From: Fulverythrobacter ferritrahens
Lineage (GTDB): Bacteria > Pseudomonadota > Alphaproteobacteria > Sphingomonadales > Sphingomonadaceae
Direction: 5' to 3'
DNA: 64,000 bases
NCBI RefSeq assembly: GCF_020539485.1
Contig: NZ_JACDXU010000004.1
Span: 1 to 64,000, forward strand
The notes under the pieces are model-generated. The model did no database searches. It worked only from the letters and a program-made list of their open reading frames with translations, and was not told where the DNA came from. A program made the position numbers and the translations under genes. How positions within the stretch are numbered: position 1 is the stretch's first letter; the number at the start of each line of letters is the position of its first letter. This document shows, in pieces, positions 50,456-58,918 of the stretch.

Positions 50456-51857
50456 TGCCGTCCTCCTTCGGCGGGGCGCCCCTGCCGATCATGAACTCGC
50501 CCACGATCACCGTCAGCAGCGTCCCCCCGCCCACAGCCAGCGCATAGGTCAGGTCGAATTCGCCGGGTTGATAGATGAAGAAGACGATGGCCTGCGCGAT
50601 GAACAGCATGCAGATTCCGCTCAGCGCCACCGCGGTCCCATATCCGCCGGGAACGCGATAGGGGCGCGGCGCGTCGGGATCGGCCCGGCGCAGCTTGAGG
50701 AATGACAGGAACAGCAGGAAATAGGGCAGCAGGAACACTACCGAAGAGAAGGCGAAGATCGTCCAGAACAGATCTTCCGCGCTCTTGGCCAGCGTGCCGT
50801 AGAGAATGAGGACTGCCGAGGCGGTGATGCCGGTAAGAACGGCGGCGCTTGCCGGGGTCTGATACCTTGAATGCATCCGGGCGAAGATCGGAGGCAGATC
50901 CCCGCGCTGGGCGGCCTCCGCGGCGGAGCGATTGGCCCCGATCGTCCAGGTCACCATATTCGCCAGGAAGGTGTAGAGCGCCATCACGGTGAGGAAAGCC
51001 ACGATGATCGAACCTGTGGCGTCAGTGCCGAACAGGCGGCGGAACGTGTCCGTCAGTCCTTCGATCAGGCCGATTTCCTCCACCGGCAGGGCCAGCAGAA
51101 TGCCCAGGGTGGCAAGGATGTAGAAGAAGGCGATAAGCGAGCCGGAAGTGACGATGGCCAGCGGCACGTCGCGCCCCGGATTTTCCATTTCCTCGCTCGC
51201 GCCGGACATCAGCTCGAAACCGAGGAAATTGTAGACGATGACCGGAAGGAAAGCGAGGCTGGCCCCCCAGCTGGGGCTTAGCGTGGAGAGGCTGAACTCA
51301 TTGGCCACGCCATGGCGCCAGGCATAGACCATCCCGCCCAGCCCGATGGCCAGCATGATCAGCGTTTTGAACGCAGCGCCGATATTGGGCACCCATTTCC
51401 CGACATTGAGGGTGACGATATTGATACCCACCGTGATCCAGGTCAGCGCCAGAGTGATGGCGATCTTGACGGTCAGGCTCATGTCGGGGGCAACGAGTTC
51501 GGCCAGAACCCCGGCGAAGAGGATGTAGACCGACGGCATCCAGAAGGCGACGTTGACCCACCATAGCCACGCTGTCCGACCCGCCCAGCGCGCGCCGAAG
51601 GCACGACGTACCCAGGCATAGATGCCGCCTTCCTCGGGATAGGCGCTGCCCAGTTCCGATGTGATCAGGCCATAGGGGATGAAGAACAGCACCAGCGTCA
51701 GCACCCACCAGAAGATCGATTGCACGCCGATCGAGGCAGATGCGGCCAGCTGATCTATGATCAGGATCGCGCAGACCGTGAACAGGGTCATGTCCAGCCG
51801 ATGCAGAACCCTGCGGAAGCGGGGCTTGGCTGCGGGTGCCGGGGATGCAGTGGCCAT
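50448..51857 (-). CDS. APC-family amine/amino acid transporter, probable agmatine-putrescine antiporter
   Basis: 469 residues from the ATG at 51857, 5 nt after GAGGAGG; an upstream TTG is in frame but lies within the ribosome-binding site. Twelve membrane helices. The TM1-2 region [27 protein letters not shown] and [16 protein letters not shown] mark the APC superfamily (GadC/AguD-like). Later blocks are [28 protein letters not shown] and [15 protein letters not shown]. Placed between putrescine carbamoyltransferase and agmatine deiminase, it most likely exchanges external agmatine for putrescine; substrate by context only. Confidence 0.88.
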   Translation of the reverse strand: MATASPAPAAKPRFRRVLHRLDMTLFTVCAILIIDQLAASASIGVQSIFWWVLTLVLFFIPYGLITSELGSAYPEEGGIYAWVRRAFGARWAGRTAWLWWVNVAFWMPSVYILFAGVLAELVAPDMSLTVKIAITLALTWITVGINIVTLNVGKWVPNIGAAFKTLIMLAIGLGGMVYAWRHGVANEFSLSTLSPSWGASLAFLPVIVYNFLGFELMSGASEEMENPGRDVPLAIVTSGSLIAFFYILATLGILLALPVEEIGLIEGLTDTFRRLFGTDATGSIIVAFLTVMALYTFLANMVTWTIGANRSAAEAAQRGDLPPIFARMHSRYQTPASAAVLTGITASAVLILYGTLAKSAEDLFWTIFAFSSVVFLLPYFLLFLSFLKLRRADPDAPRPYRVPGGYGTAVALSGICMLFIAQAIVFFIYQPGEFDLTYALAVGGGTLLTVIVGEFMIGRGAPPKEDGNA

Positions 51858-51874
51858 GGTGGCCTCCTCTCTTC

Positions 51875-52894
51875 TCAACAGGGATTCAGGAAGCTCTCGA
51901 TCCGGCCACGATGAAAGGCCGCGAGATCGGCGGAAGGCGCCTTGAGGCGCGGATAGACGAAATAGACCAGCAGGCCTTTTTCGGCATGCAGGCGGTTTTC
52001 AGCCTGATCGAAGATGATCGATTGCGGCCCGTCCATCACCGCGTCCGTCACTTCCACGCCGCGCGAGGCGGGCAGGCAGTGCATGAATTTGGCATGGGGG
52101 GGCGCCTTGGCCAGCAGGCCTTCATTGACCTGATAGCGCGGCATGAAGGCGGCCTCGCGGTCGGGAATCTCGGATTCCTGGCCGATCCACCACCACAGGT
52201 CGGTATAAATGAAATCCACGTCGCTGACCGCAGCCTCGACATCGTCGGTGACGGTCAGCGAACCTCCGCTGGCGGCAGCATTGGCGCGGGCGATTTCCTG
52301 CCATGCGGCGGGCGCCTGATAGCGCGCGGGCGCGGCATGGGTGAAGTGCATTCCCATCTGGGTGCAGATCATCATCAGCGATGAGCAGACATTCGTGGCA
52401 TCCCCCACGAAGGTGACCTTGATGTCGCCCAGCGATTTGCCCGCCTGGGCATGTTCCATCATCGTGAACACATCGCACACCACCTGGGTCGGATGGTTAT
52501 AGTCGGTCAGGCCGTTGATCAGTGGCACGGTGGCATTGGCCGCCAGATCGAGCACCATCTGGTGCTTCAGCGTGCGCGCCTCGATCACATCCACCATGCG
52601 GCTGATCACCTGCGCGGTATCCCGCACGCTTTCGCGCTGGCCGAGGTGGATTTCGCCGGGCTTGAGATAGAGCGCGTGCCCGCCGAGCTTGGTCATCGCC
52701 ACTTCGAACGAGACGCGGGTGCGGGTGGAGGGCTCCTCGAAGATCATGCCCAGCGATGCCCCGGCGAGCAGCTTCGGGCAGGCCCCGTCCTTGTCTGCTT
52801 CCTTGAGCAGCCGGATCAGCTCCAGAATGCGCAGCAATTCCTCGCGCGAGAAATCCTGCGTGTCGATGAAGTGCCTCAGTTCCGGCAGGCTCAT
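51875..52894 (-). CDS. Putrescine carbamoyltransferase
   Basis: 339 residues. Carbamoyl-phosphate site FEEPSTRTRVSFE (56-60 STRTR) and HPTQ (134-137). The second-substrate side has YTDLWWW, RYQVNEGLL and FMHCLPASRGVEVTDAV (HCLP 272-275). The YQVN and HCLPA-RG-EVTD segments and the C-terminal FDQAENRLHAEKGLLVYF match the Enterococcus putrescine enzyme better than ornithine carbamoyltransferase, from memory of those families. It splits N-carbamoylputrescine into putrescine and carbamoyl phosphate for carbamate kinase. First gene of the operon (counterpart of aguB/ptcA), 17 nt before the permease. Ornithine carbamoyltransferase is the alternative. Confidence 0.82.
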   Translation of the reverse strand: MSLPELRHFIDTQDFSREELLRILELIRLLKEADKDGACPKLLAGASLGMIFEEPSTRTRVSFEVAMTKLGGHALYLKPGEIHLGQRESVRDTAQVISRMVDVIEARTLKHQMVLDLAANATVPLINGLTDYNHPTQVVCDVFTMMEHAQAGKSLGDIKVTFVGDATNVCSSLMMICTQMGMHFTHAAPARYQAPAAWQEIARANAAASGGSLTVTDDVEAAVSDVDFIYTDLWWWIGQESEIPDREAAFMPRYQVNEGLLAKAPPHAKFMHCLPASRGVEVTDAVMDGPQSIIFDQAENRLHAEKGLLVYFVYPRLKAPSADLAAFHRGRIESFLNPC

Positions 52895-53018
52895 TGTCGG
52901 TCCCCCAAATCAGGCCGTAGCCCCCAGCCGGATCGCGGTTGCGCCTTGCAATGGCGGGCAATCCGGCTGCCTTGTAATTGCCCCCGAAGGTGGGAGATTC
53001 CCGGGCGGCGAAACATCA

Positions 53019-53031
53019 GGATATATCCCTA
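53019..53031 (-). promoter_or_regulatory. Motif TATATCCCTA (minus-strand TAGGGATATA) before the agmatine operon
   Basis: Lies 128 nt upstream of the carbamoyltransferase start within the 158-nt gap after the universal stress gene. The core GGATATATCC (53019-53028) is a perfect palindrome. A near copy (TATATCCGTA, 53945-53954) is upstream of the universal stress gene. The binding protein is unknown; FixJ or the Crp/Fnr protein are candidates. Confidence 0.35.
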
Positions 53032-53052
53032 TGCTGCCTGCCTCCGCTCCCC

Positions 53053-53865
53053 TCAGTGGCAGAGGAGCAGCGGAACCGGCGTGTCGGCCAGCAGGCCGCG
53101 GGTCATGCCGCCGAACACAATTTCCCGCAGGCGGGAACGGCCATAGGCGCCCATCACCACATATCCGGCCTTGCGCGCTTCCACGGCCTGCCGCAGCGTG
53201 TCCGTGCTGGAGCCGCCCTGCGAGGGGATCTGCACCAGCTCGCAGGCAATGCCGTGCCGCGCCAGATATTCCGCGCCATCGGTGGGAGGAAGGTCATATT
53301 CCCCGGCCTCGCGCTTTTCCTCCACGGTGATCAGTTCGACGGCAGAGGAAAGCTTCAGCAGGGGCACTGCGGCGCGCAGGGCGTGGGAGGATTCGGGCGA
53401 TCCGTTCCATGCCACGATGGCAGGGGCGGAAGGATCGAAGCCATCGCAGCCGGGCGGAACCGCCAGCACAGGCGTTCTGGCATGAAGCGCAAGCTGGCCC
53501 GCCAGCATCGAAACGCCTTTGCCGCCCAGCGGATCGCGGGTTCCGACCACCAGCAGGTCGCTCAGCGCGGCATAGGCGAGCAGCATGTTGCCGGCCGCAT
53601 CCATGTCCTGCACCCAGTTCCATGCCACGCCTTCATTGGTCAGCCGTTCCTCGATGCGCTGCTGCTGTTTGCGTGCATTGTCCAGCAGGACGGGCATGAG
53701 TTCGGCCGAGGTCATGCCGTAAAGATCGCCGGGCGCGGCCCAGAACTGGACGATCGGCTGGATGCAGGTCAGCTTCCCGCCACAGGCGCGGGCAAGGTCC
53801 AGAGCGACCTGAAAGCGTGCCTCGAAGGATTCGTCGGTGCCGATATGCAGGATGATCGAACGCAT
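53053..53865 (-). CDS. Universal stress protein, tandem Usp domains
   Basis: 270 residues from ATG 53865, after AAAGGGAA; a start 21 nt earlier is less well placed. Two Usp domains are present: residues 1-140 (SIILHIGTDESFEARFQVALDLARACGGKLTCI, LLVVGTRDPLGGKG) and 150-270 (PAIVAWNGSPESSHALRAAVPLLK, YVVMGAYGRSRLREIVFGGMTRGLL). The second keeps the ATP-binding G-2x-G-9x-G type loop; the first is degenerate. Such proteins support survival under oxygen limitation or energy stress. It is upstream of the agmatine operon on the same strand and divergent from the gene at 54023. Confidence 0.88.
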   Translation of the reverse strand: MRSIILHIGTDESFEARFQVALDLARACGGKLTCIQPIVQFWAAPGDLYGMTSAELMPVLLDNARKQQQRIEERLTNEGVAWNWVQDMDAAGNMLLAYAALSDLLVVGTRDPLGGKGVSMLAGQLALHARTPVLAVPPGCDGFDPSAPAIVAWNGSPESSHALRAAVPLLKLSSAVELITVEEKREAGEYDLPPTDGAEYLARHGIACELVQIPSQGGSSTDTLRQAVEARKAGYVVMGAYGRSRLREIVFGGMTRGLLADTPVPLLLCH

Positions 53866-53944
53866 TGCCCATTCCCTTTCCGTCATATGCAGAATCTGGC
53901 CGGTTTCGCCGTCCTGCGGGGAATGAGGGAACTGTTCCGCCGCC

Positions 53945-53954
53945 TATATCCGTA
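53945..53954 (-). promoter_or_regulatory. Motif TATATCCGTA in the Usp / hypothetical-gene promoter
   Basis: Nine of ten bases match the motif before the agmatine operon (53022-53031), in the same orientation and about 80 nt upstream of the Usp start. On the plus strand the adjacent GTAAGTCTCCCTATA somewhat resembles the CTAAGTAGTTTCCC element described for rhizobial FixJ promoters. Confidence 0.35.
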
Positions 53955-54022
53955 AGTCTCCCTATATTGTCGCGCGCCGCTCGCCGTCAGGGAATGGTTC
54001 CTGATACCTGGAGTGATGCGCC

Positions 54023-54394
54023 TTGTCGCAATGGCACGTGATCAAATTGGAGTTGGCCCCTACCGAGGAGTTTCCGAACGGCTCGCCGGGAAGGGCGTAC
54101 CTGCTCCGCCTTCCGCTGGGGCGGGACGGCAGCATCGACGGCGCGCGGCTGTCCGATGCGCCGCGCAGCGCCTTCGTGCGGCGGTTCTGGCCGAATGAGC
54201 CGGACCGTTCCGGAATGATCTACCCCTGCACGTCGGGCTGGACGCTTGCCTTCTCGGGCGCCACCACAAACGGGGACGCGGGGCAATATTGCGTGCTGGA
54301 AGATGGGCCGGTCAGGCCCGGCAATGTGCTGGTCGTGCGGACTGCATCGGGGGAGAGGCGGCCGTTCCGGGTTCTGTCCGTGCAGAAGGACTGA
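54023..54394 (+). CDS. Hypothetical protein
   Basis: 123 residues starting at TTG 54023, with GGAG at 54010-54013; no ATG in this frame gives a complete product. Not recognised. It has no signal peptide or membrane helix. The sequence shows an N-terminal SQWHVIKLELAPTEEFPNGSPGRAYLLRLPL, a middle FWPNEPDRSGMIYP, and a C-terminal beta-rich part (CVLEDGPVRPGNVLVVRTASGERRPFRVLSVQ). The strand/Gly pattern suggests a small beta-barrel or sandwich. It is divergent from the universal stress gene and convergent with fixJ, so it may belong to the same low-oxygen response. Confidence 0.6.
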   Translation: MSQWHVIKLELAPTEEFPNGSPGRAYLLRLPLGRDGSIDGARLSDAPRSAFVRRFWPNEPDRSGMIYPCTSGWTLAFSGATTNGDAGQYCVLEDGPVRPGNVLVVRTASGERRPFRVLSVQKD

Positions 54395-54412
54395 AGACCC
54401 GCCTGGTGCCGT

Positions 54413-55033
54413 TCATTCCGGATTTTCGCCGATCCCTGCGGCAAAGGCGATGCGCAGCAGGTCGGAGATGTTGTTCACTTCCAGCTTCTTCATCAGATTG
54501 GCCCGGTGGATTTCCACTGTGCGGGCGCTGATCCCCAGATCATAGCCGATGGTCTTGTTGGGATAGCCTACTGTCAGCCCCTGCAGCACGTCCAGTTCGC
54601 GCGGGGTGAGCACGTTCAGAAGGTCGCGCGCCTGCCGGGCACGAGCGGTCTCTTTCCCGGCCCTGGAAAGCCGCGCAAAGGCTTCCTCCAGCGAGGCGAT
54701 GATCACCGCCTTGTCGAAGGGCTTCTCCACGAAATCGACAGCGCCGCCCTTCATGGCCTTCACCGCCACTTCCACATCGCCGTGGCCGGTAATCACGATC
54801 ACCGGGAACAGGATGCCGCGCGCTGCCATTTCGGCCTGCACTTCCAGCCCATCCATCCCCGGCATCCGGATGTCGAGCAGTACCGCCCCCGGATCGAGCT
54901 GGCGTGCCTCCTTCAGGAATTCCTCGCCGCCCGCAAAGCTGCGCACCACAAAGCCCGAGGTCTTGAGTATGAAGCCCACCGAACGCCGCACGGAATCGTC
55001 GTCATCCACGACATAGACGGGAAAAGCGCTCAT
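54413..55033 (-). CDS. fixJ: FixJ-type response regulator
   Basis: 206 residues from ATG 55033, which overlaps the fixL stop (ATGA). Receiver: VYVVDDDDSVRRSVGFIL, phosphoacceptor Asp54 in AVLLDIRMPGMDGLE, ITGHGDVEVAVKAMKGGAVDFVEKPFD with Lys104. The C-terminal LuxR-type helix-turn-helix is LTPRELDVLQGLTVGYPNKTIGYDLGISARTVEIHRANLMKKL. In rhizobia and Caulobacter, phosphorylated FixJ activates fixK when oxygen falls. Candidate targets here are the Crp/Fnr gene at 47755, the Usp and agmatine genes. Confidence 0.92.
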   Translation of the reverse strand: MSAFPVYVVDDDDSVRRSVGFILKTSGFVVRSFAGGEEFLKEARQLDPGAVLLDIRMPGMDGLEVQAEMAARGILFPVIVITGHGDVEVAVKAMKGGAVDFVEKPFDKAVIIASLEEAFARLSRAGKETARARQARDLLNVLTPRELDVLQGLTVGYPNKTIGYDLGISARTVEIHRANLMKKLEVNNISDLLRIAFAAGIGENPE

Positions 55034-56184
55034 CCTTGCCTCTCGAGATCGCCGGATGTGAGGGTGAAGTGGAAAGTGGTGCCACCCAGTTCCGAAGGTT
55101 CCGCCCAGATCTTCCCGCCCAGCGAGGTAACGATCGTGTGGCAGATCGACAGGCCCAGCCCCATACCCTTGTCCTTGGTGCTGATGAAGGGCTGGAACAG
55201 TTTGGCCATCACTTCCGGCGCGATGCCGGGCCCGCAATCGGAAACGCTCACCCGCACCATGCCTTCCGCATCCTGCACGCTGGCGACGGCCAGTTGCCGC
55301 ACGGGCATGTCCGCCATGGCCTCCAGCGCATTGCGCATGATGTTGAGTAGAACCTGCTGCACCTGCACCGGATCGACCAGCACCGTATCGGCTGCGGGAT
55401 CCAGCCGGGTGACGAAATCGGTGTTGCGCACGCTGACATCCAGCAGCACCAGCGCGGTGGTTTCCTTCACCAGCCGCTGCAGGCTCACCATCTCGCGCGT
55501 GGTTTCCCCGCGCGCGACGAAATCGCGCAGGCGGTGGACGATCTGGCCCGCCCGCAGGGCTTCCTTCGCGCTTTCGTCCATAGCCTCGCGGGCGAGGGCG
55601 AGATTGTCCGGCGTCGGATCGGCCAGCAGATCGCGCGCGGCCTGCATGTAATTGGTGACGGCGGTCAGCGGCTGGTTCAGCTCATGCGCGATGGATGTGG
55701 CCAGCGTGCCCATGGAAGTGATGCGCGAAGTATGCGCCAGCTCGTTCTGTAGATTGTGGAGCAGCCGTTCGGTCTCACGGCTTTCGGTCAGGTCGCGGAT
55801 GAAGCCGGCGAAAACCGGTCCGTCCGGCAGTTCCACTTCGCCCACGGCCAGATCGATGGGAAAGGTCGTGCCGTCGCGCCGGCGGGCCGTGGTCACCCGG
55901 CCTATGCCGATGATCCGCTTTTCCCCCGTGGCGAGGTAATGGCCAAGATAGGAATCGTGCTGTTCCCGGTCGGGCGAGGGCATCAGCACGCTGACATTCT
56001 CGCCCAGCAACTCGTCCTCGCCATAGCCGAACATACGCTCGGCCCCTTTGCTGAAGGAAATGATGCGGCCCACAGTGTCGATCACCACCATGGCATCGGG
56101 CACGGTGTCGATCAGCGCGTGCAAATCCTCCGCTCGCTGAAAAGCGGCGAGTACTCCTCCCGACGGGGCGCCACTGGCTGGCAT
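55030..56184 (-). CDS. fixL: Oxygen-sensing histidine kinase FixL (heme PAS)
   Basis: 384 residues, soluble. The PAS domain (about 15-135) contains HDSYLGHYLATGEKRIIGIGR. His76 aligns with the proximal heme ligand (His200 of Bradyrhizobium FixL) and Arg96 with Arg220, which stabilises bound O2. The FixL hallmark RRRDGTTFPIDLAVGE follows. The kinase core has phospho-His167 in SIAHELNQPLTAV, NIMRNALEAM, DCGPGIAPE and GMGLGLSIC. Unlike S. meliloti FixL it has no membrane helices, like the Bradyrhizobium form. Oxygen binding to heme shuts the kinase off. Operon with fixJ. Confidence 0.92.
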   Translation of the reverse strand: MPASGAPSGGVLAAFQRAEDLHALIDTVPDAMVVIDTVGRIISFSKGAERMFGYGEDELLGENVSVLMPSPDREQHDSYLGHYLATGEKRIIGIGRVTTARRRDGTTFPIDLAVGEVELPDGPVFAGFIRDLTESRETERLLHNLQNELAHTSRITSMGTLATSIAHELNQPLTAVTNYMQAARDLLADPTPDNLALAREAMDESAKEALRAGQIVHRLRDFVARGETTREMVSLQRLVKETTALVLLDVSVRNTDFVTRLDPAADTVLVDPVQVQQVLLNIMRNALEAMADMPVRQLAVASVQDAEGMVRVSVSDCGPGIAPEVMAKLFQPFISTKDKGMGLGLSICHTIVTSLGGKIWAEPSELGGTTFHFTLTSGDLERQG

Positions 56185-56655
56185 GATATGTTAGCCCTTA
56201 CCAGATCGGACTGCTGCCACGCCGCGTAAACCGGCCCTTGATGGCCGGATCATGCGTCACCGGGAATAGACTGCGTTCCTCTCGGCCCGGTGGTGCGAAC
56301 AGCAATCCGCTTCATTCAATGACCTGTGCGGATCTTATATTTCAATCCGTTGAAGTTCGCATAATTTAAAGGAAAAATGCAAGTAATAAGAGCATTTGCG
56401 GGAAAACCCTGGAACCGTCCCGAATGGGCGACAGGGCCGAACGTCATCCGGCCTTTTCGATATGATCGCGCGCCGCCGCGTCCACACTCGGCTGCAATCC
56501 GCTAACTGGCGCGGCCGACCATGATGACGCCGCTTCCATCGAAAGAAGAGCAGCCGGATATTTCCGATTCTCTTCAGCGCCAATGATCGCCCGATGTACA
56601 TCTTGACTGCATTTGGTCGCTACACACTCTCTCGCCTGTGCTAAGGCGCGGGCGA
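56185..56655. other. Divergent intergenic region, fixL / ABC exporter
   Basis: 471 nt, more AT-rich than its surroundings around 56330-56400. It holds an inverted repeat TTCAA-TCCG-TTGAA at 56341-56354, a possible regulator site. The short open frames are not supported by ribosome-binding sites or family resemblance. No FNR-type box is seen. Confidence 0.45.
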
Positions 56656-57711
56656 ATGAAGCTCACTCGAAAACAGATACTTCCGGTGGCGTTGATCGTG
56701 CTGCTTCTGGCTGTGGCCGGATACTGGATGTTTGCGCCGCGCGAACGCGAAGTGGCGGCGATACGTGTCGAGGCGGAGCCGGCGACCCGCATCCTGGCGG
56801 TCAATGGCCGGATCAGGCCCCGGCTTCAGGTCGATATCCGTCCGTCCCTTGGCGGCGAGCTTGTCGCCTTGCCGTTCGATGTGGGTGACCGGGTGGCGGA
56901 AGGGCAGGTGCTTGCCCGGATCGATGACGCGCCGGAAACCGCCGCCATCGCGGAAGCCGAGGCCTCGGTCCAGGCACAGCAGGCAACCCTGGCTCAGGCC
57001 CGGCGTGACCTCGCCCGTTTCGAGGCGCTGGGGCAATTCGCCACGAAACGCGAGGTAGAGCAGCGGCGCCTTGCGGTGGAGGAAGGCACGCGCGAACTCA
57101 GCCGGCGTCGGGCCGGCGTGGTGCAGGCGCGCGAACAGCGCGACCGCCGGGTTCTGCGGGCGCCCTTTGCCGGGGTAATCATGGAGCGTCCGGTTGATCC
57201 GGGGCAGACGGTCGGCCTGGACAGCGTCATTTACCGGCTGGCCGATCTGTCGAGGCCGGAAGTGACCGTGGAAGTGGACGAGATCTACGCCACGGAAATC
57301 CGCCCCGGCATGGACGCGCGGATCAGCCTGCCGGGGCAGGCGCAGGAGCTTAGAGCCGTGGTGGCCCATGTGGAGCCACGGGTCGATCCGGCAACCGGTG
57401 CGCGCGATGTGCGTCTCAGCCTTGTGGACCCGGTAGTGGATGCGCCCTCGGGCCTGACCGTCACGGTCAACCTGATCATCGAACGGCGGGAAAGGGCGAT
57501 CAGCGTCCCGCGAAGTGCCCTTATCCTCTCCGGCGGCGCAGGAAAGGTCAGAGTAATCGGCAAGGATGGGGTGGTGAGCGAACGGCCCGTCAGCTTCATC
57601 GACTGGCCGGCGGAAGAAGTCATCGTTACTGGCGGAATCCGGGCTGGCGATCGTCTGCTGGCCGATCCGAACGCGGCGGGGCCGGGCGAAAAGGTCAAGG
57701 TGGCTCGCTAG
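56656..57711 (+). CDS. Periplasmic adaptor (membrane fusion protein) of an ABC exporter
   Basis: 351 residues from ATG 56656 with AAGG upstream. One N-terminal membrane helix (ILPVALIVLLLAVAGYWMF). The lipoyl half-motifs are RPSLGGELVALPFDVGDRVAEGQVLARID and RVLRAPFAGVIMERPVDPGQTV, with a coiled-coil hairpin between them (about 100-165). A beta-barrel part includes EVDEIYATEIRPGMDARISLPGQ. The next two genes encode an FtsX-like permease and ATPase, so the set resembles MacAB-type or lipid/peptide exporters without an outer-membrane gene nearby. Confidence 0.85.
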   Translation: MKLTRKQILPVALIVLLLAVAGYWMFAPREREVAAIRVEAEPATRILAVNGRIRPRLQVDIRPSLGGELVALPFDVGDRVAEGQVLARIDDAPETAAIAEAEASVQAQQATLAQARRDLARFEALGQFATKREVEQRRLAVEEGTRELSRRRAGVVQAREQRDRRVLRAPFAGVIMERPVDPGQTVGLDSVIYRLADLSRPEVTVEVDEIYATEIRPGMDARISLPGQAQELRAVVAHVEPRVDPATGARDVRLSLVDPVVDAPSGLTVTVNLIIERRERAISVPRSALILSGGAGKVRVIGKDGVVSERPVSFIDWPAEEVIVTGGIRAGDRLLADPNAAGPGEKVKVAR

Positions 57712-57712
57712 A

Positions 57713-58918
57713 ATGAGCCCCTATGCGGTCAAGCTCGCCATCCGGCATCTGTTTGCTCATCCGGGCCAGACCGCGCTGCTGATGGCGGGGGTTGCCCTGG
57801 GGGTCAGCGTCTTCATCTTCATGAGCGCGCTGATCGGCGGGCTGGCCAACCTGCTGACCTTACGCACGGTAGGCAGTATTCCCCATATTGTGCTGGAACG
57901 GCCTGACCGTGATCCGGCAATCCTGCAGGTGGGGGGCAGTGCTCAGGTGGTGCTACAGAAGGATCTCAGTCGGCGCGAACAGATTGCGATCTGGCAGCCT
58001 GCCATTCCGATCATCGAGAATACAGGCGGCGTTATCGCCGTATCTCCGCAGATTCGCGGTTCCGCCTTTGTCGAGCGCGGACAGGCAATTGCGCCGGTCG
58101 GGGTCATCGGCGTCATGCCGGGCAAGCTTTCGGCCATCGCCGACATCGACGGGGCCATCGTGGATGGCAGCAGCAGCCTGCCAGCCGACGGCATCCTGAT
58201 CGGCAGCCGGCTGGCACGCGACCTTGGCCTCAGGGTTGGGCAAGTCGTGCGCCTCAGCTCCGATCGTGGACGGGCGCGGAGTTTCCGCATCGGCGGGATC
58301 TTCACGCTGGGCATCGCCAGTGCGGACCGGCAGGCCGTCTATATGAACTTCACTGCGGCCCGCGCCCTTTTCGATCTGCCCACGGGCATTTCCCGGATCG
58401 AGATCAAGGTGCGGCCTGCCACCGCGGCCCCCCGCATTGCGGAACGCCTGCGCCAGTCGACCGGCCTGAAGGCCACCGCCTGGACGGAGGACAACAGCCA
58501 GTTGTTCGAGGGACTGGATGCGCAGGCCCGCACCGGAACGATCATCAAGGCCTTCTCCCTAGTCACTATCGTGATCGGCATTGCCAGCGCCATGCTGCTC
58601 TCCATCGTTCGGCGCCAATCGGAAATCGGGATCATGCGCGCCATGGGGGCCAGCAAAGGGCTGGTTGTTTCCATATTCGTGCTGGAAGGGACCTTGATCG
58701 GTCTGGTGGGTGCGGTGGTCGGCGCGCTGGCCGCGTGGCTGGCCCTGCTTCCTCTTCCGCCCGTTACCGAAGTGCGCAACGGCGGGCTGCCGATCGATCG
58801 GGCGCAGGGTGATTTCCTGATGGCGGTCCTGCTGACCACGCTTGCCGCCATGCTCGCCTCGATCCTTCCCGCCCGCAATGCAGCGCGGATCGATCCGGTG
58901 GAGGCTATCGGGCAATGA
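57713..58918 (+). CDS. ABC transporter permease, FtsX/MacB-like
   Basis: 401 residues, 1 nt after the adaptor. Layout: helix 1 (ALLMAGVALGVSVFIFMSALIGGL), a periplasmic domain of about 200 residues (SQIRG..., GILIGSRLARDLGLRVGQVVRLSS), then three C-terminal helices (IIKAFSLVTIVIGIASAMLLSIVRRQSEIGIMRAMGAS, EGTLIGLVGAVVGALAAWLALL, DFLMAVLLTTLAAMLASILPARNAARIDPVEAI). The EIGIMRAMGAS and PARNAARIDPVEAI signatures are those of MacB/LolC/LolE permeases. Moves a substrate from the outer leaflet or periplasm by mechanotransmission. Overlaps the ATPase gene (ATGA). Confidence 0.88.
   Translation: MSPYAVKLAIRHLFAHPGQTALLMAGVALGVSVFIFMSALIGGLANLLTLRTVGSIPHIVLERPDRDPAILQVGGSAQVVLQKDLSRREQIAIWQPAIPIIENTGGVIAVSPQIRGSAFVERGQAIAPVGVIGVMPGKLSAIADIDGAIVDGSSSLPADGILIGSRLARDLGLRVGQVVRLSSDRGRARSFRIGGIFTLGIASADRQAVYMNFTAARALFDLPTGISRIEIKVRPATAAPRIAERLRQSTGLKATAWTEDNSQLFEGLDAQARTGTIIKAFSLVTIVIGIASAMLLSIVRRQSEIGIMRAMGASKGLVVSIFVLEGTLIGLVGAVVGALAAWLALLPLPPVTEVRNGGLPIDRAQGDFLMAVLLTTLAAMLASILPARNAARIDPVEAIGQ

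Noticed and set aside
56335-56601. 88-codon minus-strand frame upstream of fixL
   Set aside because: Arg-rich, no start signal, no resemblance to any family; probably non-coding.
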